DNA of 64,000 nt from Spirochaeta africana DSM 8902 (GTDB lineage: Bacteria; Spirochaetota; Spirochaetia; DSM-27196; DSM-8902): assembly GCF_000242595.2 (NCBI RefSeq), contig NC_017098.1, positions 434,001 through 498,000 on the forward strand, written 5' to 3'. Below the pieces are notes generated by a model that searched no databases, was not told the origin of the DNA, and saw nothing but the letters and a program-made list of their open reading frames with translations. Each line of letters opens with the position of its first letter. The first letter of the stretch is position 1. The translations under genes were made by a program, and so were the position numbers. This document shows positions 31,138 to 39,785 of the stretch, in pieces.

Positions 31138-32097
31138 TCAGCTGCGAAACACGATCCGGTACAGCCGGTCGCGCAGGGTCTCCTGCAGATGACGGAAATC
31201 CACATGCATCACCCTGCCGCCCCGCGAGGTCCGCACGATCCGTCCGATCACATGCAGCATCTTCGAGGTATCGGCCTGAAAGCTGATGCTGATATCCTCG
31301 CCGGCAGCAAACCGTCTGCCCGGGTTCTCCAGGCTGGCCCCGCCTGCACTCAGATCTATAAACCGGGTTGCAATCATGGTTCGATCAGTACCGGCATGCT
31401 GCACGAACGCCGGCATGGCAATAGTTCGTCGGTAGTAGCGGCGGCGCTGTACCCGCTGCAGATGCTCGCTGTGCCGCAGCCGCAGCTCATCGCCGGCAAC
31501 CGCGCGCACCTCGGTGGTAAAGGCGTACACCCCCGAGGCATGGTGAAAGGTAACCTCAACCTGGTCATCTGCCCGCAGCGGCATAGCCTGCTCCGGCAGG
31601 GACGTACACAGCGACTCCCCATCGACTGAACGCACCTGTGCCTGCACAACCCGGCCATCGGAAAGCTGCAGGATTACCGGCGCCCCCTTCGGAATCTGGG
31701 TGCTGGAATCCAGTGCCGCCCCCGCGCGGCTGCGGAAGCCCAGTTTTACCCGCAGCACTGCGGTTTCATCCTCGCTCAGCTCGCCGGTCTCCAGGGCGGT
31801 CTGCGCACACGCATCGAACAACCCCTGATTCAGCAGCAGCATGTATTTTCGCTCGCTGGTGCGCATGTATCCGGCCAGCAGCCGGATAACATCAGCCTCG
31901 TCCCGGGACAACCCCTTCTCGGTGATCAGGCGCTCAAAGGTCTGGCGCGAACGATCAGCGATCCGCTGTCGCTCACGTCGCCCCCGCACCACCGCAGTCA
32001 CGATAAAAAACCCGATAAACAGCGCCAGAAACCCGAAGGCAATCCCGACCTCCAGCGGCGAGCTGACGAATCCCTCGTAAAACTGCTGTGCACGCAT
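31138..32097 (-). CDS. PilZ-domain (c-di-GMP) membrane-anchored protein
   Basis: The 319-residue protein has one N-terminal membrane helix (GIAFGFLALFIGFFIVTAVV, residues ~15-34), then a helical region. A YcgR-N-like domain and a PilZ domain follow, with the c-di-GMP motifs RRYYRRT (RxxxR) and DLSAGGASLENP. It should bind c-di-GMP and relay it to motility or envelope targets. ATG 32097 has a GGGGGC site; the longer frame to 32265 lacks one. It follows the RimK-like gene by 71 bases. Confidence 0.9.
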   Translation of the reverse strand: MRAQQFYEGFVSSPLEVGIAFGFLALFIGFFIVTAVVRGRRERQRIADRSRQTFERLITEKGLSRDEADVIRLLAGYMRTSERKYMLLLNQGLFDACAQTALETGELSEDETAVLRVKLGFRSRAGAALDSSTQIPKGAPVILQLSDGRVVQAQVRSVDGESLCTSLPEQAMPLRADDQVEVTFHHASGVYAFTTEVRAVAGDELRLRHSEHLQRVQRRRYYRRTIAMPAFVQHAGTDRTMIATRFIDLSAGGASLENPGRRFAAGEDISISFQADTSKMLHVIGRIVRTSRGGRVMHVDFRHLQETLRDRLYRIVFRS

Positions 32098-32168
32098 AGA
32101 ACTGCCCCCTTGCATCGAACCCTCGGTGCGAACCCCGTCGATCACCACTGCCGCAGAGCCTGTTGCAC

Positions 32169-33107
32169 CTATTGTACCACGGATTCCCCGCTGCGCTGCT
32201 CCGGAAACATCCCCAGCCGGATTTGCAGATAGTGAAACACCTCGCGGGCAATATCCACCGTACACGCCTTCTCCAGGCCGTCGAACCCCGGCGAACTGTT
32301 TACCTCGCAGATCTTGAAATGCCCTTCATCGAACAGCAGATCCACCCCGGCAATCTCCAGTCCCAGGATCCTCGACGCCTCCACCGCCAGCCACTCTATC
32401 TCGGGAGTCATCGGATATTCGCGCACCATCCCCCCGCTGGAGTAGTTCGCCTTGAACGCCTCGCCGTCGGTATAACGCTCCATGCAGGCCACCGCCCGCC
32501 CGCCGATCGTAAACACCCGCAGATCCCGCCCGTAGCTGGTCTTGATAAACTCCTGGATGATCATGTTCACCTTCGAGTTTGTCACCTCGATCAGCTGGAA
32601 CAGATCCGAACAGGACTTGCGATCCTGGGCCAGGAACACCCCTTTGCCCTGTGAGCCGGACAGGGTCTTGATCACCGCTGGATAGCCGATATGCTTCTCT
32701 ACCAGTCGCTCATCAATCGGAAACTTTACCAGCATCGTCCGCGGCACCGGAATATTGTTCTCGGCCAGGATCTGCTGGGTAAACAGCTTGTCCTTAACCG
32801 TCTCGATGTTGTGGGCCGAGTTGAAGGTAGGCACCCCCAAACGCTCCAGATGCCGGATTACCGCCAGCGCAAAATATGTTGTGCCCGCCCCCATTCGCGG
32901 CAGCACAAAATCCGGCAGATCGACCGGCTCACCGTCCAGCAGAATACTCTTGCGATCCTCGCGGGTAACCACCAGATCGATCTGCTCCGGCCGGATCACC
33001 CGCAACTCGATATTCAGCTCGCGCGCCCGCTCCTGAAACCGCCCGATCTCGTACATCTCCGGTTTGATCTCGGCCTCATTGGCCCGATACAGAATCCAGC
33101 CCTTCAC
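32169..33107 (-). CDS. RimK-like ATP-grasp ligase
   Basis: The 312-residue ATP-grasp protein contains DFVLPRMGAG, TLSGSQGKGVFL (glycine-rich loop), MIIQEFIKTSYGRDLRVFTIGG and the metal-binding ICEVNSSPGFDGLE. These place it with RimK-type alpha-L-glutamate ligases, which add glutamate to ribosomal protein S6 or to coenzymes such as F420. The GTG at 33107 is chosen because AAGGAG lies five to six bases upstream; the ATG at 33137 lacks a site. It may be cotranscribed with the PilZ gene. The substrate is not determined. Confidence 0.88.
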   Translation of the reverse strand: MKGWILYRANEAEIKPEMYEIGRFQERARELNIELRVIRPEQIDLVVTREDRKSILLDGEPVDLPDFVLPRMGAGTTYFALAVIRHLERLGVPTFNSAHNIETVKDKLFTQQILAENNIPVPRTMLVKFPIDERLVEKHIGYPAVIKTLSGSQGKGVFLAQDRKSCSDLFQLIEVTNSKVNMIIQEFIKTSYGRDLRVFTIGGRAVACMERYTDGEAFKANYSSGGMVREYPMTPEIEWLAVEASRILGLEIAGVDLLFDEGHFKICEVNSSPGFDGLEKACTVDIAREVFHYLQIRLGMFPEQRSGESVVQ

Positions 33108-33440
33108 GTATACTCCTTGTTCCTGCCCACCGGCCACCCCGGCACTCAGCCGTCAGTGAATCGCCGCGGACAGAAGCGAAGAAATACTCCATCGCAGGCC
33201 CCGATGTCAATCAGCCCGCCGACTCCCGCCAGCAGAAAACAGCGGGGGGCGCCAGCGCACCCGGGGTGCAGCCGGCATCAGACGCGCCCCCCGGCGGCTG
33301 GCCGATTCTCCGGCGGGCGACCGTTCCGCCGCGATCACCGCATGCTGCGGCGGATCGCGGCGGTCCTCCCGGCTCCGTCACCTCCGCCGGGCCCGCCGGA
33401 TCGGCTGCGCCGCCTCCCCGGGAGCCCGCATCGGGTCGGT
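33108..33440. other. Hairpin-rich GC-rich intergenic region
   Basis: No gene is seen in these 333 bases. Two nested inverted repeats stand out. TCCGGCGGGC (33309-33318) pairs perfectly with GCCCGCCGGA (33391-33400). Inside it, CCGCCGCGATC (33326-33336) pairs with GATCGCGGCGG (33353-33363). No U-tract follows, so this is not a standard terminator. It may be a palindromic element or a structured RNA. Confidence 0.6.
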
Positions 33441-34907
33441 TTAAAAAATCCGCAGATACCCCGGTGCCTGCAGCTCGCGCAGCTCATCCAGGTACTGCCG
33501 GTTGTCGGGGTCTGCCAGGAACAGCCGCAAGGCCTGCGGCAGCGCGGTGTAGATATAGGCCACCCCGTGACCAGCCTGCGGCACCATTACGTAGCTGCTT
33601 TCGGGCAGTGCGGCATGCAGCGCCTCGGCATCGCGCGCCGACACCGCCGGGTCCAGCTCGCCGGCCAGGATCAGTACCGGCATATCTGCCGGCGGCAGGG
33701 GATGAACCTCTGGCGCTGTCTCGGCTATCAGCCCGCTGGCAGCGATCTCTTGCTGGAATGCCATAAAGTTGGCTTTTATATAGGCCAGACCGGGGTAGCG
33801 ATCCTCGATTGCCTCGATATCCGCTGCAAAGGCTTCCCAGTCGATGTTGCTGCCCGTGTCGTTAAAGATCCACAGATGATACAACATGGTGCCATGGTAG
33901 GTGTTGCCGATCAGCAGCTGCGCAACCAGTCCCAGCGACTGCCGCCGTTGCAGTGAGCCCTCGAACACTCCGCGCAGCACTCGCGGCATGTAGGGAATCA
34001 GTAAGCTCTGGTACAGCCCGGTAAACACCATCATGTCCAGCACCTTGTCGTCTACCTCGATTGCCTCGACCTCCGGGAATGCCGGATGACGAAACGGGAT
34101 CTCCATCGGCTCTGCGGCAAACCCGGCCCGCGCCTCCAGGTACTCCTCACGGAACCCCGAGAACCCGCCTCCAGCCGCCGCTCGCTCCGCTACCGAGGCA
34201 AAAAATGCGTCCATCCCGTCCGCCAGCTGCAGTGGCCACTCCTGGTAAAACCGGTGTTCAGGGATCACCGGGGCATCCAGAATCAGGCTGTTCACCCGGT
34301 CAGGGTAGTGTGCCGCCGCCGTCATTGCGATCCGGGTGCCATAGGAAATCCCGTAGAGATCCAGATACTCATAGCCCAGCGCATCCGCCCAGGCGATAAT
34401 GTCGCGTGCTGCCTCGCGGGAATTGATTCCCTCCAGCGGAAAGCCATCCTCGTGTACCAGCCGAGCCAGTTCCTCCGGCAGATCCCGCAGGATATCGCTA
34501 ATCGCGACATCGTGGTTCTCGTAATCACCCAGGGCCGGGCCCGAAAAACCCGCACCCCGCTGATCGATCACCAGCACATCCTGATCTGCCGCCATCTCGG
34601 CAAAGAAGTCCGGCAGGGCATCGATCAGCCCGATCGCTGCCTCGCCCGGTCCGCCCTGAACAAAGACCGTCAGCCGCTCGCTTTTTCGTCGGCGTTCGGA
34701 TTCCGGGCGCAGCAGGGCCCCCACCAGCTCATACGACACCTCGTGCTCCGGATGCTGTGCTGGCACCTCAAGGGAGTAAAACTCCATGCGCAATCCATAC
34801 TCATCGATTGCCCCGATCTGCCTGGCCTGTCGGCCATCGCTGCCCGTTGTGGCGCAGCTGCCCGCAGCGAAGATAATCACTGCCATAAGTAAGCTCGGTT
34901 TTTTCAT
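33441..34907 (-). CDS. TAP-like alpha/beta-hydrolase lipoprotein (peptidase-like)
   Basis: The 488-residue protein has a lipoprotein signal (MKKPSLLMAVIIFAAGSC). An alpha/beta hydrolase of the proline-iminopeptidase/tripeptidyl-aminopeptidase group follows: oxyanion VFVQGGPGEA, VIDQRGAGFSG, elbow LYGISYGTRIAM, Asp in LAGELDPAVSA and His in PQAGHGVAY. It should act on peptides or esters outside the cytoplasmic membrane. Its start overlaps the stop of the upstream membrane protein (ATGA), which indicates coupling. Confidence 0.87.
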   Translation of the reverse strand: MKKPSLLMAVIIFAAGSCATTGSDGRQARQIGAIDEYGLRMEFYSLEVPAQHPEHEVSYELVGALLRPESERRRKSERLTVFVQGGPGEAAIGLIDALPDFFAEMAADQDVLVIDQRGAGFSGPALGDYENHDVAISDILRDLPEELARLVHEDGFPLEGINSREAARDIIAWADALGYEYLDLYGISYGTRIAMTAAAHYPDRVNSLILDAPVIPEHRFYQEWPLQLADGMDAFFASVAERAAAGGGFSGFREEYLEARAGFAAEPMEIPFRHPAFPEVEAIEVDDKVLDMMVFTGLYQSLLIPYMPRVLRGVFEGSLQRRQSLGLVAQLLIGNTYHGTMLYHLWIFNDTGSNIDWEAFAADIEAIEDRYPGLAYIKANFMAFQQEIAASGLIAETAPEVHPLPPADMPVLILAGELDPAVSARDAEALHAALPESSYVMVPQAGHGVAYIYTALPQALRLFLADPDNRQYLDELRELQAPGYLRIF

Positions 34908-35782
34908 ACCATCGATCGTAATGCAGAAAGGCTTCCTGTGCAAAACTCCGCGACCAGCCGCTCCGTGTTCTCCGTGTCCGGTCCTACCGGGAAGCGGATG
35001 GTCCTGCGCCGCCCCAGCTCATCCCGCCAGCGGATCTTCAGGCAGCTGCCGGGGAACAGCCTCCCCGGGCCGCGGCGCCGGCACAGCTGCACCATATCTA
35101 CCCGGGAGCGCGGTATCCGGAACCGGCGCAGCCAGTGCTGCACCGCCAGCTCATCCGGGGTAACCAGGATGTTCCGCCCGTCCCCCAGCAGGCTGATTCC
35201 CGCTACCACAGACAGTGGCAGCCATATATCCATTCTTCCCGGCAGCGGCCCGATAACCTGCAGGTATGAAACCAGGCTGACCCCCGCCAGCCCGAGTAAA
35301 CCCACCACTCCACCCAGCCGGAGTTCTCCCCTCCAGCGGCCGGCGGCCCCGACCCGGTAGCGCTCGCCCTTCCATTCGCGTCGCATGCGATATGCCCCCG
35401 GGCTTGCCAGTGCTGCGCTGTAGCCCCCCACCACCGCCAGCCCGACAGACCAGGCAAGGCTGACGGCATCCTCCCAGGGCAGCGTCGGTCGCACCGCCAC
35501 ATCTACCAGGCCGAACAGCAGCACCAGGTACAATGTATTGCCAAACCAGCCCCACAGCCGCTCGCGCCGCTGCCGGCGCCCTCGCTCTGCCGCCGACACC
35601 GCTGCACAGGCAGCTGCAGTAGCCGCTCCGCGCTCCTTGCCGGCAGCACGCAGCCGCTCCAGCTCTGCCAGCACCTCGTCGCATATCCGCTGCAGATCCT
35701 CGCGCCGAACCTTCCACGACCCGATAAACCCGCGATCACACGCCAGCAGGTAGTCGTCTATCTTGTCGCTGCCCGACAGCAC
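34904..35782 (-). CDS. Membrane protein with C-terminal PH-like domain, start uncertain
   Basis: The reading frame has an acidic and Ala-rich helical region, about four hydrophobic helices (NTLYLVLLFGLVDVAV, VSLAWSVGLAVVGGYSAALA, LGLAGVSLVSYLQVIG, IWLPLSVVAGISLLG) and a basic C-terminal beta region. The latter (NILVTPDELAVQHWLRRF, CLKIRWRDELGRRRTIRF) resembles bacterial PH-like domains. No convincing start was found: the GTG at 35782 is a guess, and the frame stays open to 36091 through sequence that looks non-coding. A run of seven T at 35816-35822 could mark a frameshift. Function unknown; coupled to the hydrolase. Confidence 0.6.
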   Translation of the reverse strand: MLSGSDKIDDYLLACDRGFIGSWKVRREDLQRICDEVLAELERLRAAGKERGAATAAACAAVSAAERGRRQRRERLWGWFGNTLYLVLLFGLVDVAVRPTLPWEDAVSLAWSVGLAVVGGYSAALASPGAYRMRREWKGERYRVGAAGRWRGELRLGGVVGLLGLAGVSLVSYLQVIGPLPGRMDIWLPLSVVAGISLLGDGRNILVTPDELAVQHWLRRFRIPRSRVDMVQLCRRRGPGRLFPGSCLKIRWRDELGRRRTIRFPVGPDTENTERLVAEFCTGSLSALRSMV

Positions 35783-36120
35783 CCAGGCGGTCGAGGAGTT
35801 GGGAAGTCTAAGGAGTTTTTTTATGTGGCCCCCCGTGTGCGGCTGCAGATGCTGCCTGCAGTCGAGCGAACGACATACACAATCAGCAGGGGGGTTATCA
35901 CACAGATGTGCTGCGCGGTCTTCATGCAGGGTATGGTAATGGAAAACCGCACGTAAGACGAGGGCGCTACTCGTCTTTTCGGTTTCGCTGTATCGGGCGC
36001 AGACAGCTGCTCCACCAGATAAGTATGCCCTATGTCGTGAGAAAACGACACCCGCTGTTCGCAACCCAGGACAGTCTGGCGTACAATTCATAACACAGCT
36101 TATAAAAGGAGGATCTGTCT
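35783..36120. other. Disturbed intergenic region with hairpin
   Basis: No supported gene lies here. A hairpin with perfect 8-base arms AAGACGAG (35955-35962) and CTCGTCTT (35970-35977) is followed by TT and could terminate transcription. A solo copy of the insertion-sequence end follows, then TACAAT (36082-36087), a possible -10 box for the TfoX gene. Confidence 0.5.
36034..36053 (+). repeat. Solo copy of the IS terminal repeat (copy A)
   Basis: GTCGTGAGAAAACGACACCC differs at three adjacent positions from the 20-base core of the left end of the insertion sequence at 39757. It lies in the same orientation as that left end, with no transposase beside it. Confidence 0.65.
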
Positions 36121-36441
36121 ATGGCCTCATCCCAGGAGATCGTGGATTTTATTTGTGAACAGATTCAGGATGCGGGCGAGATTCGCAGCCGCAAGATGTT
36201 TGGTGAGTATGCAGTGTACTGCAACAACAAGGTAATCGGATTGATCTGCCAGGACAGCCTGTACATCAAGCCCACCAAAGCCGGACGTGCTTACATTGGC
36301 GTGCCAACCGAGGTGCCGCCATATAACGGCGCCAAGCCCTATTTTCTTGTTGAGGATCAGGTCGAGGATCGGGAATGGCTTTCCGAGCTGGTTCGGCAGA
36401 CCGAGCAGGAACTGCCGCCGCCGAAAAAGCGAACATCATAG
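36121..36441 (+). CDS. TfoX/Sxy N-terminal-domain protein
   Basis: The 106-residue protein matches the TfoX N-terminal domain: SRKMFGEYAVYCNNKVIGLICQD, YIKPTKAG and PPYNGAKPYFLVEDQVED. It lacks the C-terminal helix-hairpin-helix half of competence regulators such as Sxy. Short stand-alone forms are common and mostly uncharacterised. A strong AAAAGGAGG site lies seven bases upstream. It is a single gene with convergent and unrelated neighbours. Confidence 0.88.
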   Translation: MASSQEIVDFICEQIQDAGEIRSRKMFGEYAVYCNNKVIGLICQDSLYIKPTKAGRAYIGVPTEVPPYNGAKPYFLVEDQVEDREWLSELVRQTEQELPPPKKRTS

Positions 36442-36571
36442 CGGAGTGTCCTCCAGCCGTGCAGCCCCGCACAATGTATGGCAATTGTAGGCTGGTGGCT
36501 GTCATCCACGAAATGGAGTCGATGGTGCGGGAGTATCAGGATCAGTGAAAGGTAGAGTGCGCGGTATATTC

Positions 36572-37450
36572 CTAATTGATCTTCTGAGCTGAAACTTCCG
36601 GTGCAAAGTGCCCGGATAGCCATGCCTTCCAGTCCAGCTCTGCGGTCGCCGCGATGCTACCCGACTGGCTCCCGAAGAAATGGAAACGAACCGAAACCAG
36701 CGTCTGCGCTTCCATAGGCAAAATCATCATATGAGCCAGGCCCGGTGTTGGCCTGTCCAGCTGCAGGATGAGCTCCGGCTCCTCGCCATCCATGCCCTCG
36801 CGGGCGGCAGCGATAATCGGTGCAGTCTTACGGATACGCAGCAGTTCGGGATCCTCTATGTTTACCGGAATCACCTTTCCCGACAACTCCGGGGCTGTCG
36901 AAGCGGAATGGATCCGGCCATTCCTCGTGTCGATCTTCAGGGATTGCTTCAGCGTGCGCCAGGTTTTTGGACCCGGAAAATCACTAAAGGCAGTAAGCTG
37001 CACTGCAGTACAGGCCATCCCGGAGAAATGCTGCAGGTACAGATCCAGCAAGCGAAAGTACGATACCTCCCAGCCGTAGACATGTCCCTCATATGTGGCA
37101 TCCTGGTCGTCGGTATCAGCAAACCAGCGATGCACAACCCGAACCATGCATATCCGGCCATTACGGGGCTCAACAATCCATTCGGTCACAACTTTAGCCA
37201 ATCCTTCGCCGGACTCGGCAGTATAGTTGCGGGGGGGATTCCAAACGGTGATACGGGATTCGGCATCCATCTCCGGACCAAAGCGGCTCGTTGTATGTCC
37301 CCCTGTGTGTTCGTCGAGGCTGGTGGGAACAAACCATGATGAAATTCCGCGGCTGGTGGCTATCGCCCGCCAGACCTCATCGGGGGTACCCGGAACATCA
37401 ACCATAGCCTCGACGACACGACGGCCTTCATTATCAATATGAACCGACAT
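36572..37450 (-). CDS. SRPBCC (AHSA1-like) domain protein
   Basis: The 292-residue protein begins with VVEAMVDVPGTPDEVWRAIATSRGISSWFVPT, a classic opening of the Bet v1-like SRPBCC/Aha1 family. The WNPPRNYTAESGEGLAKVVTEWIVEP strand region follows. Residues ~150-292 look like a second, diverged lobe. The fold binds hydrophobic ligands; no enzymatic residues are evident. It is divergent from the FMN reductase gene, with a 77-base AT-rich gap holding both promoters. Confidence 0.8.
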   Translation of the reverse strand: MSVHIDNEGRRVVEAMVDVPGTPDEVWRAIATSRGISSWFVPTSLDEHTGGHTTSRFGPEMDAESRITVWNPPRNYTAESGEGLAKVVTEWIVEPRNGRICMVRVVHRWFADTDDQDATYEGHVYGWEVSYFRLLDLYLQHFSGMACTAVQLTAFSDFPGPKTWRTLKQSLKIDTRNGRIHSASTAPELSGKVIPVNIEDPELLRIRKTAPIIAAAREGMDGEEPELILQLDRPTPGLAHMMILPMEAQTLVSVRFHFFGSQSGSIAATAELDWKAWLSGHFAPEVSAQKIN

Positions 37451-37527
37451 AAAACTTCTCCTTATTCATTAACAATTATATCACATTTATGTTGGCGTTC
37501 TCCGGCAGATCCGGTAATCTTGGCTGC

Positions 37528-38109
37528 ATGAATAAACTGCTAATAATTTCAGCGTCTACCCGGCCGCAGCGTCTGGGTACGGTTATTTCGGAGTGGGTGC
37601 AGAGGGTCGCGCTGGATATTGCGGCAACAGACGGGAATGTCGAAGTGGAACTGACTGATCTGGCAGAGGTTAACCTGCCATTTCTGGATGAAGTGGTTCC
37701 GGCGGCCATAGCACAGCAGGAATACCAGAACGAGCATACCCTGCGGTGGTCACAGCGGGTGGCGCAAGCCGACGGATTTGTCTTTGTCCTGCCGGAATAC
37801 AATCACTCCTATCCGGCAAGTATCAAGAATGCGATCGATTATCTGTTTGTAGAGTGGAACTACAAACCGTTGGGGATGGTTTCCTACGGGGCCAGTAAGG
37901 CTGTAGGCTGGGGTGCAAAGCATCTGCGGACCGTGGCAGGGGAGCTGTGTATGTACGATGTCCGTGACTATGTCCTGATTCCCGACTGCTTTGATCGAGT
38001 GGACGACAAGGGGAATTTTCATCCGCTGGAGTATCAGAATGCAGATGCCAAAGGCATGATTACCGAGGTGATCCGGGCCATTGAGCCTATGAAGCTCATG
38101 AGGGTTTAA
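37528..38109 (+). CDS. NAD(P)H-dependent FMN reductase
   Basis: The 193-residue flavodoxin-like protein starts NKLLIISASTRPQRLGTVIS (FMN phosphate loop). It carries FVFVLPEYNHSYPASIKNAIDYL and MVSYGASKAVGWGAKHLRTV, all typical of the azoreductase/FMN reductase family. It should reduce flavin or quinones with NAD(P)H. ATG 37528 is preferred over ATG 37489, which adds 13 unconserved residues. Its last 14 bases overlap the end of the convergent phosphotransferase gene. Confidence 0.9.
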   Translation: MNKLLIISASTRPQRLGTVISEWVQRVALDIAATDGNVEVELTDLAEVNLPFLDEVVPAAIAQQEYQNEHTLRWSQRVAQADGFVFVLPEYNHSYPASIKNAIDYLFVEWNYKPLGMVSYGASKAVGWGAKHLRTVAGELCMYDVRDYVLIPDCFDRVDDKGNFHPLEYQNADAKGMITEVIRAIEPMKLMRV

Positions 38110-39016
38110 CCTTTGAGTCGTAGGAAAATGACACACCCAATTGGGATTTTACCGCAGCAATATGCTCGCCATTGCCCGGGGTAAGCGCAAACAACCCGTA
38201 TCTGATTGGTGAGGCAATGGCATGTCGTTCTGCAATATGTTCAGTCATGCCGGGCCAGACGCGACCTCCGGCATGCTCGTAGGCAGCGATCAGTTGCTCA
38301 AGGCTCTCATGGCTGAAGGCGGATAAATGTCCGGAAAAATCGATCGATGGGTCACTAACTACAGCCTCGGTCCAGTCAATCACCCCGGTAATTTGGCCGT
38401 TGGATGCTGCGGTTACATGACCGGCATATAAATCTCCATGGACCAATACCGAGTAATCCGGCCAGAGGGTATCGTTATCCAGCCATCGCAGACAACGATC
38501 CTCCAGGGACGGGCTGATTCCAATCTCACGCTTCACCACCTGCATGTCATGGTGCAGCTGTTTTCGAACCTGTTCCGGTGTATGGACTGGAATTCCGGCA
38601 GCTGCAGCCGCATCCGATGGCGCGGCATGCAAGGCTACAAGTACCTTCGCAAGGCTGGTTATATATAAACTGGAATCCTGATTAATATTCCAGCTAACCT
38701 CGTAGGTATCAGAGTCAAAAGTAAGCGCCATAGGATCCGTAAGCAGTGGATATGCCACCAGATCGGGTTCGCAAATCTGCCACTCCGGCACTTGCACAGG
38801 CAGGCGGCTGCGTACGAAGTCCAGAATCCTTGCTTCCCGTTCAATAACCGGCTGTAAACCATCCCGACGAGGCAGTCTGAGCACCCAACTACGCCCTTCT
38901 GAATCGGAGGCGAATCCGACACGGAAATCGAGCCCCATCTCGTTAAACTGGATCTTACCATTCAGCAGCAGTCCGTGCCTGGCGGCGATTGCGATAATAT
39001 CATGTGTACTATTCAT
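38096..39016 (-). CDS. Macrolide 2'-phosphotransferase-like (Mph family) kinase
   Basis: The 306-residue aminoglycoside-phosphotransferase-fold protein closely follows Mph enzymes along most of its length: FNEMGLDFRVGFASDSEGRSWVLRLPRR, IPVHTPEQVRKQ, catalytic LVHGDLYAGHV, GVIDWTEAVVSDPSIDF, GGRVWPGMTEHI. Mph enzymes inactivate macrolides by phosphorylating the desosamine 2'-hydroxyl; whether this one confers resistance is not known. GGAGG precedes ATG 39016. The last ~10 residues (SFSYDSKVKPS) are encoded by DNA matching an IS terminal repeat, so the native C-terminus seems replaced. Confidence 0.85.
   Translation of the reverse strand: MNSTHDIIAIAARHGLLLNGKIQFNEMGLDFRVGFASDSEGRSWVLRLPRRDGLQPVIEREARILDFVRSRLPVQVPEWQICEPDLVAYPLLTDPMALTFDSDTYEVSWNINQDSSLYITSLAKVLVALHAAPSDAAAAAGIPVHTPEQVRKQLHHDMQVVKREIGISPSLEDRCLRWLDNDTLWPDYSVLVHGDLYAGHVTAASNGQITGVIDWTEAVVSDPSIDFSGHLSAFSHESLEQLIAAYEHAGGRVWPGMTEHIAERHAIASPIRYGLFALTPGNGEHIAAVKSQLGVSFSYDSKVKPS
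38114..38134 (+). repeat. Solo copy of the IS terminal repeat (copy B)
   Basis: These 21 bases match the left end of the insertion sequence (39757-39777) at 18 positions. They overlap the 3' end of the Mph-like gene and, read on the minus strand, encode its final SFSYDS residues. Same orientation as copy A and the left end. Confidence 0.65.
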
Positions 39017-39139
39017 ATTTAGCCTCCTGACGAACGACATCAGCTGTCGTGGTCATCTCTGCTATGGTATCTTACCAGAGCATCGTTGTAATTGACACGG
39101 TGTGCCAATGGCGTCAACATATGTGATTGGGGGTGCAGC

Positions 39140-39733
39140 ATGCAGAATCAGCGTAATCAGGGGAAAAATCTCCAGACTCGGGCCTCGGATACCGAACGAT
39201 TTCAGATTGAGGAACAACTGCGTGCTGCTGCAACCGAGGGCAGGATAGATTTTACCGAGCTGGCAGAGCGATTGACCGCGGTTTACAATTCCAGGACTAC
39301 GCAAGAACTTGCAGCTATCACTGCCGATCTTCCTGAACGTGTTGTGCCGGCGGTCAAGCCACTGGCTCTCCGGGTATCCAGCGGCATCCAGAAGAAGCAG
39401 GGTGTCTGGCAGGTGCCCGCTGAACTGAGTGCCGAGTGTAATTCCGGCCAGGTAACCATCGATTTTACCCAGGCGATCTGTCCTCACCAAGAGATTCAAC
39501 TGAATATTGCGATAAACAGCGGTGTGATCCGTCTGGTAGTCCCCGAAGGCTGGCAGGTTCACCATGATGAGGTCAGCATCAACAGCGGTGTCAGTCGCGA
39601 TAAGCTGAAAGCCCCGCCACGGGTCGGTTTACCGGTAGTGAATGTACAGGGCTCAATCAACTCCGGGGTCCTCACAATGGTACATCCGCGAGCAGGCTTC
39701 TGGGCAGGTGTACTGCGCAGGATTTTCGGGTAA
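39140..39733 (+). CDS. DUF1707-domain protein
   Basis: The 197-residue protein has an N-terminal DUF1707 domain (RASDTERFQIEEQLRAAATEGR, DFTELAERLTAVYNSRTTQEL, residues ~12-68). A C-terminal beta-rich repeat domain follows, with SGVIRLVVPEGW, SINSGVSRD and SINSGVLTMV, as in LiaF/toast-rack-like proteins. There is no membrane segment. DUF1707 is best known from Actinobacteria, which with the accessory setting hints at transfer (inference). Divergent from the Mph-like gene; the 123-base gap must contain both promoters. Confidence 0.8.
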   Translation: MQNQRNQGKNLQTRASDTERFQIEEQLRAAATEGRIDFTELAERLTAVYNSRTTQELAAITADLPERVVPAVKPLALRVSSGIQKKQGVWQVPAELSAECNSGQVTIDFTQAICPHQEIQLNIAINSGVIRLVVPEGWQVHHDEVSINSGVSRDKLKAPPRVGLPVVNVQGSINSGVLTMVHPRAGFWAGVLRRIFG

Positions 39734-39756
39734 AACAAGCGTGCGGGACTGCTTGC

Positions 39757-39778
39757 TGAGTCGTTGTAAAACGACACC
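39757..39778 (+). repeat. Left terminal inverted repeat of the IS
   Basis: Itself contains a small palindrome (GTCGTT...AACGAC). Lies eight bases before the transposase stop codon at 39786. Confidence 0.75.
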
Positions 39779-39785
39779 CTGAACC

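Noticed and set aside
35822-35938. Short plus-strand frame after an AAGGAG-like sequence
   Set aside because: Cysteine-rich, no similarity, and the apparent ribosome site is part of a homopolymer region; not supported as a gene.
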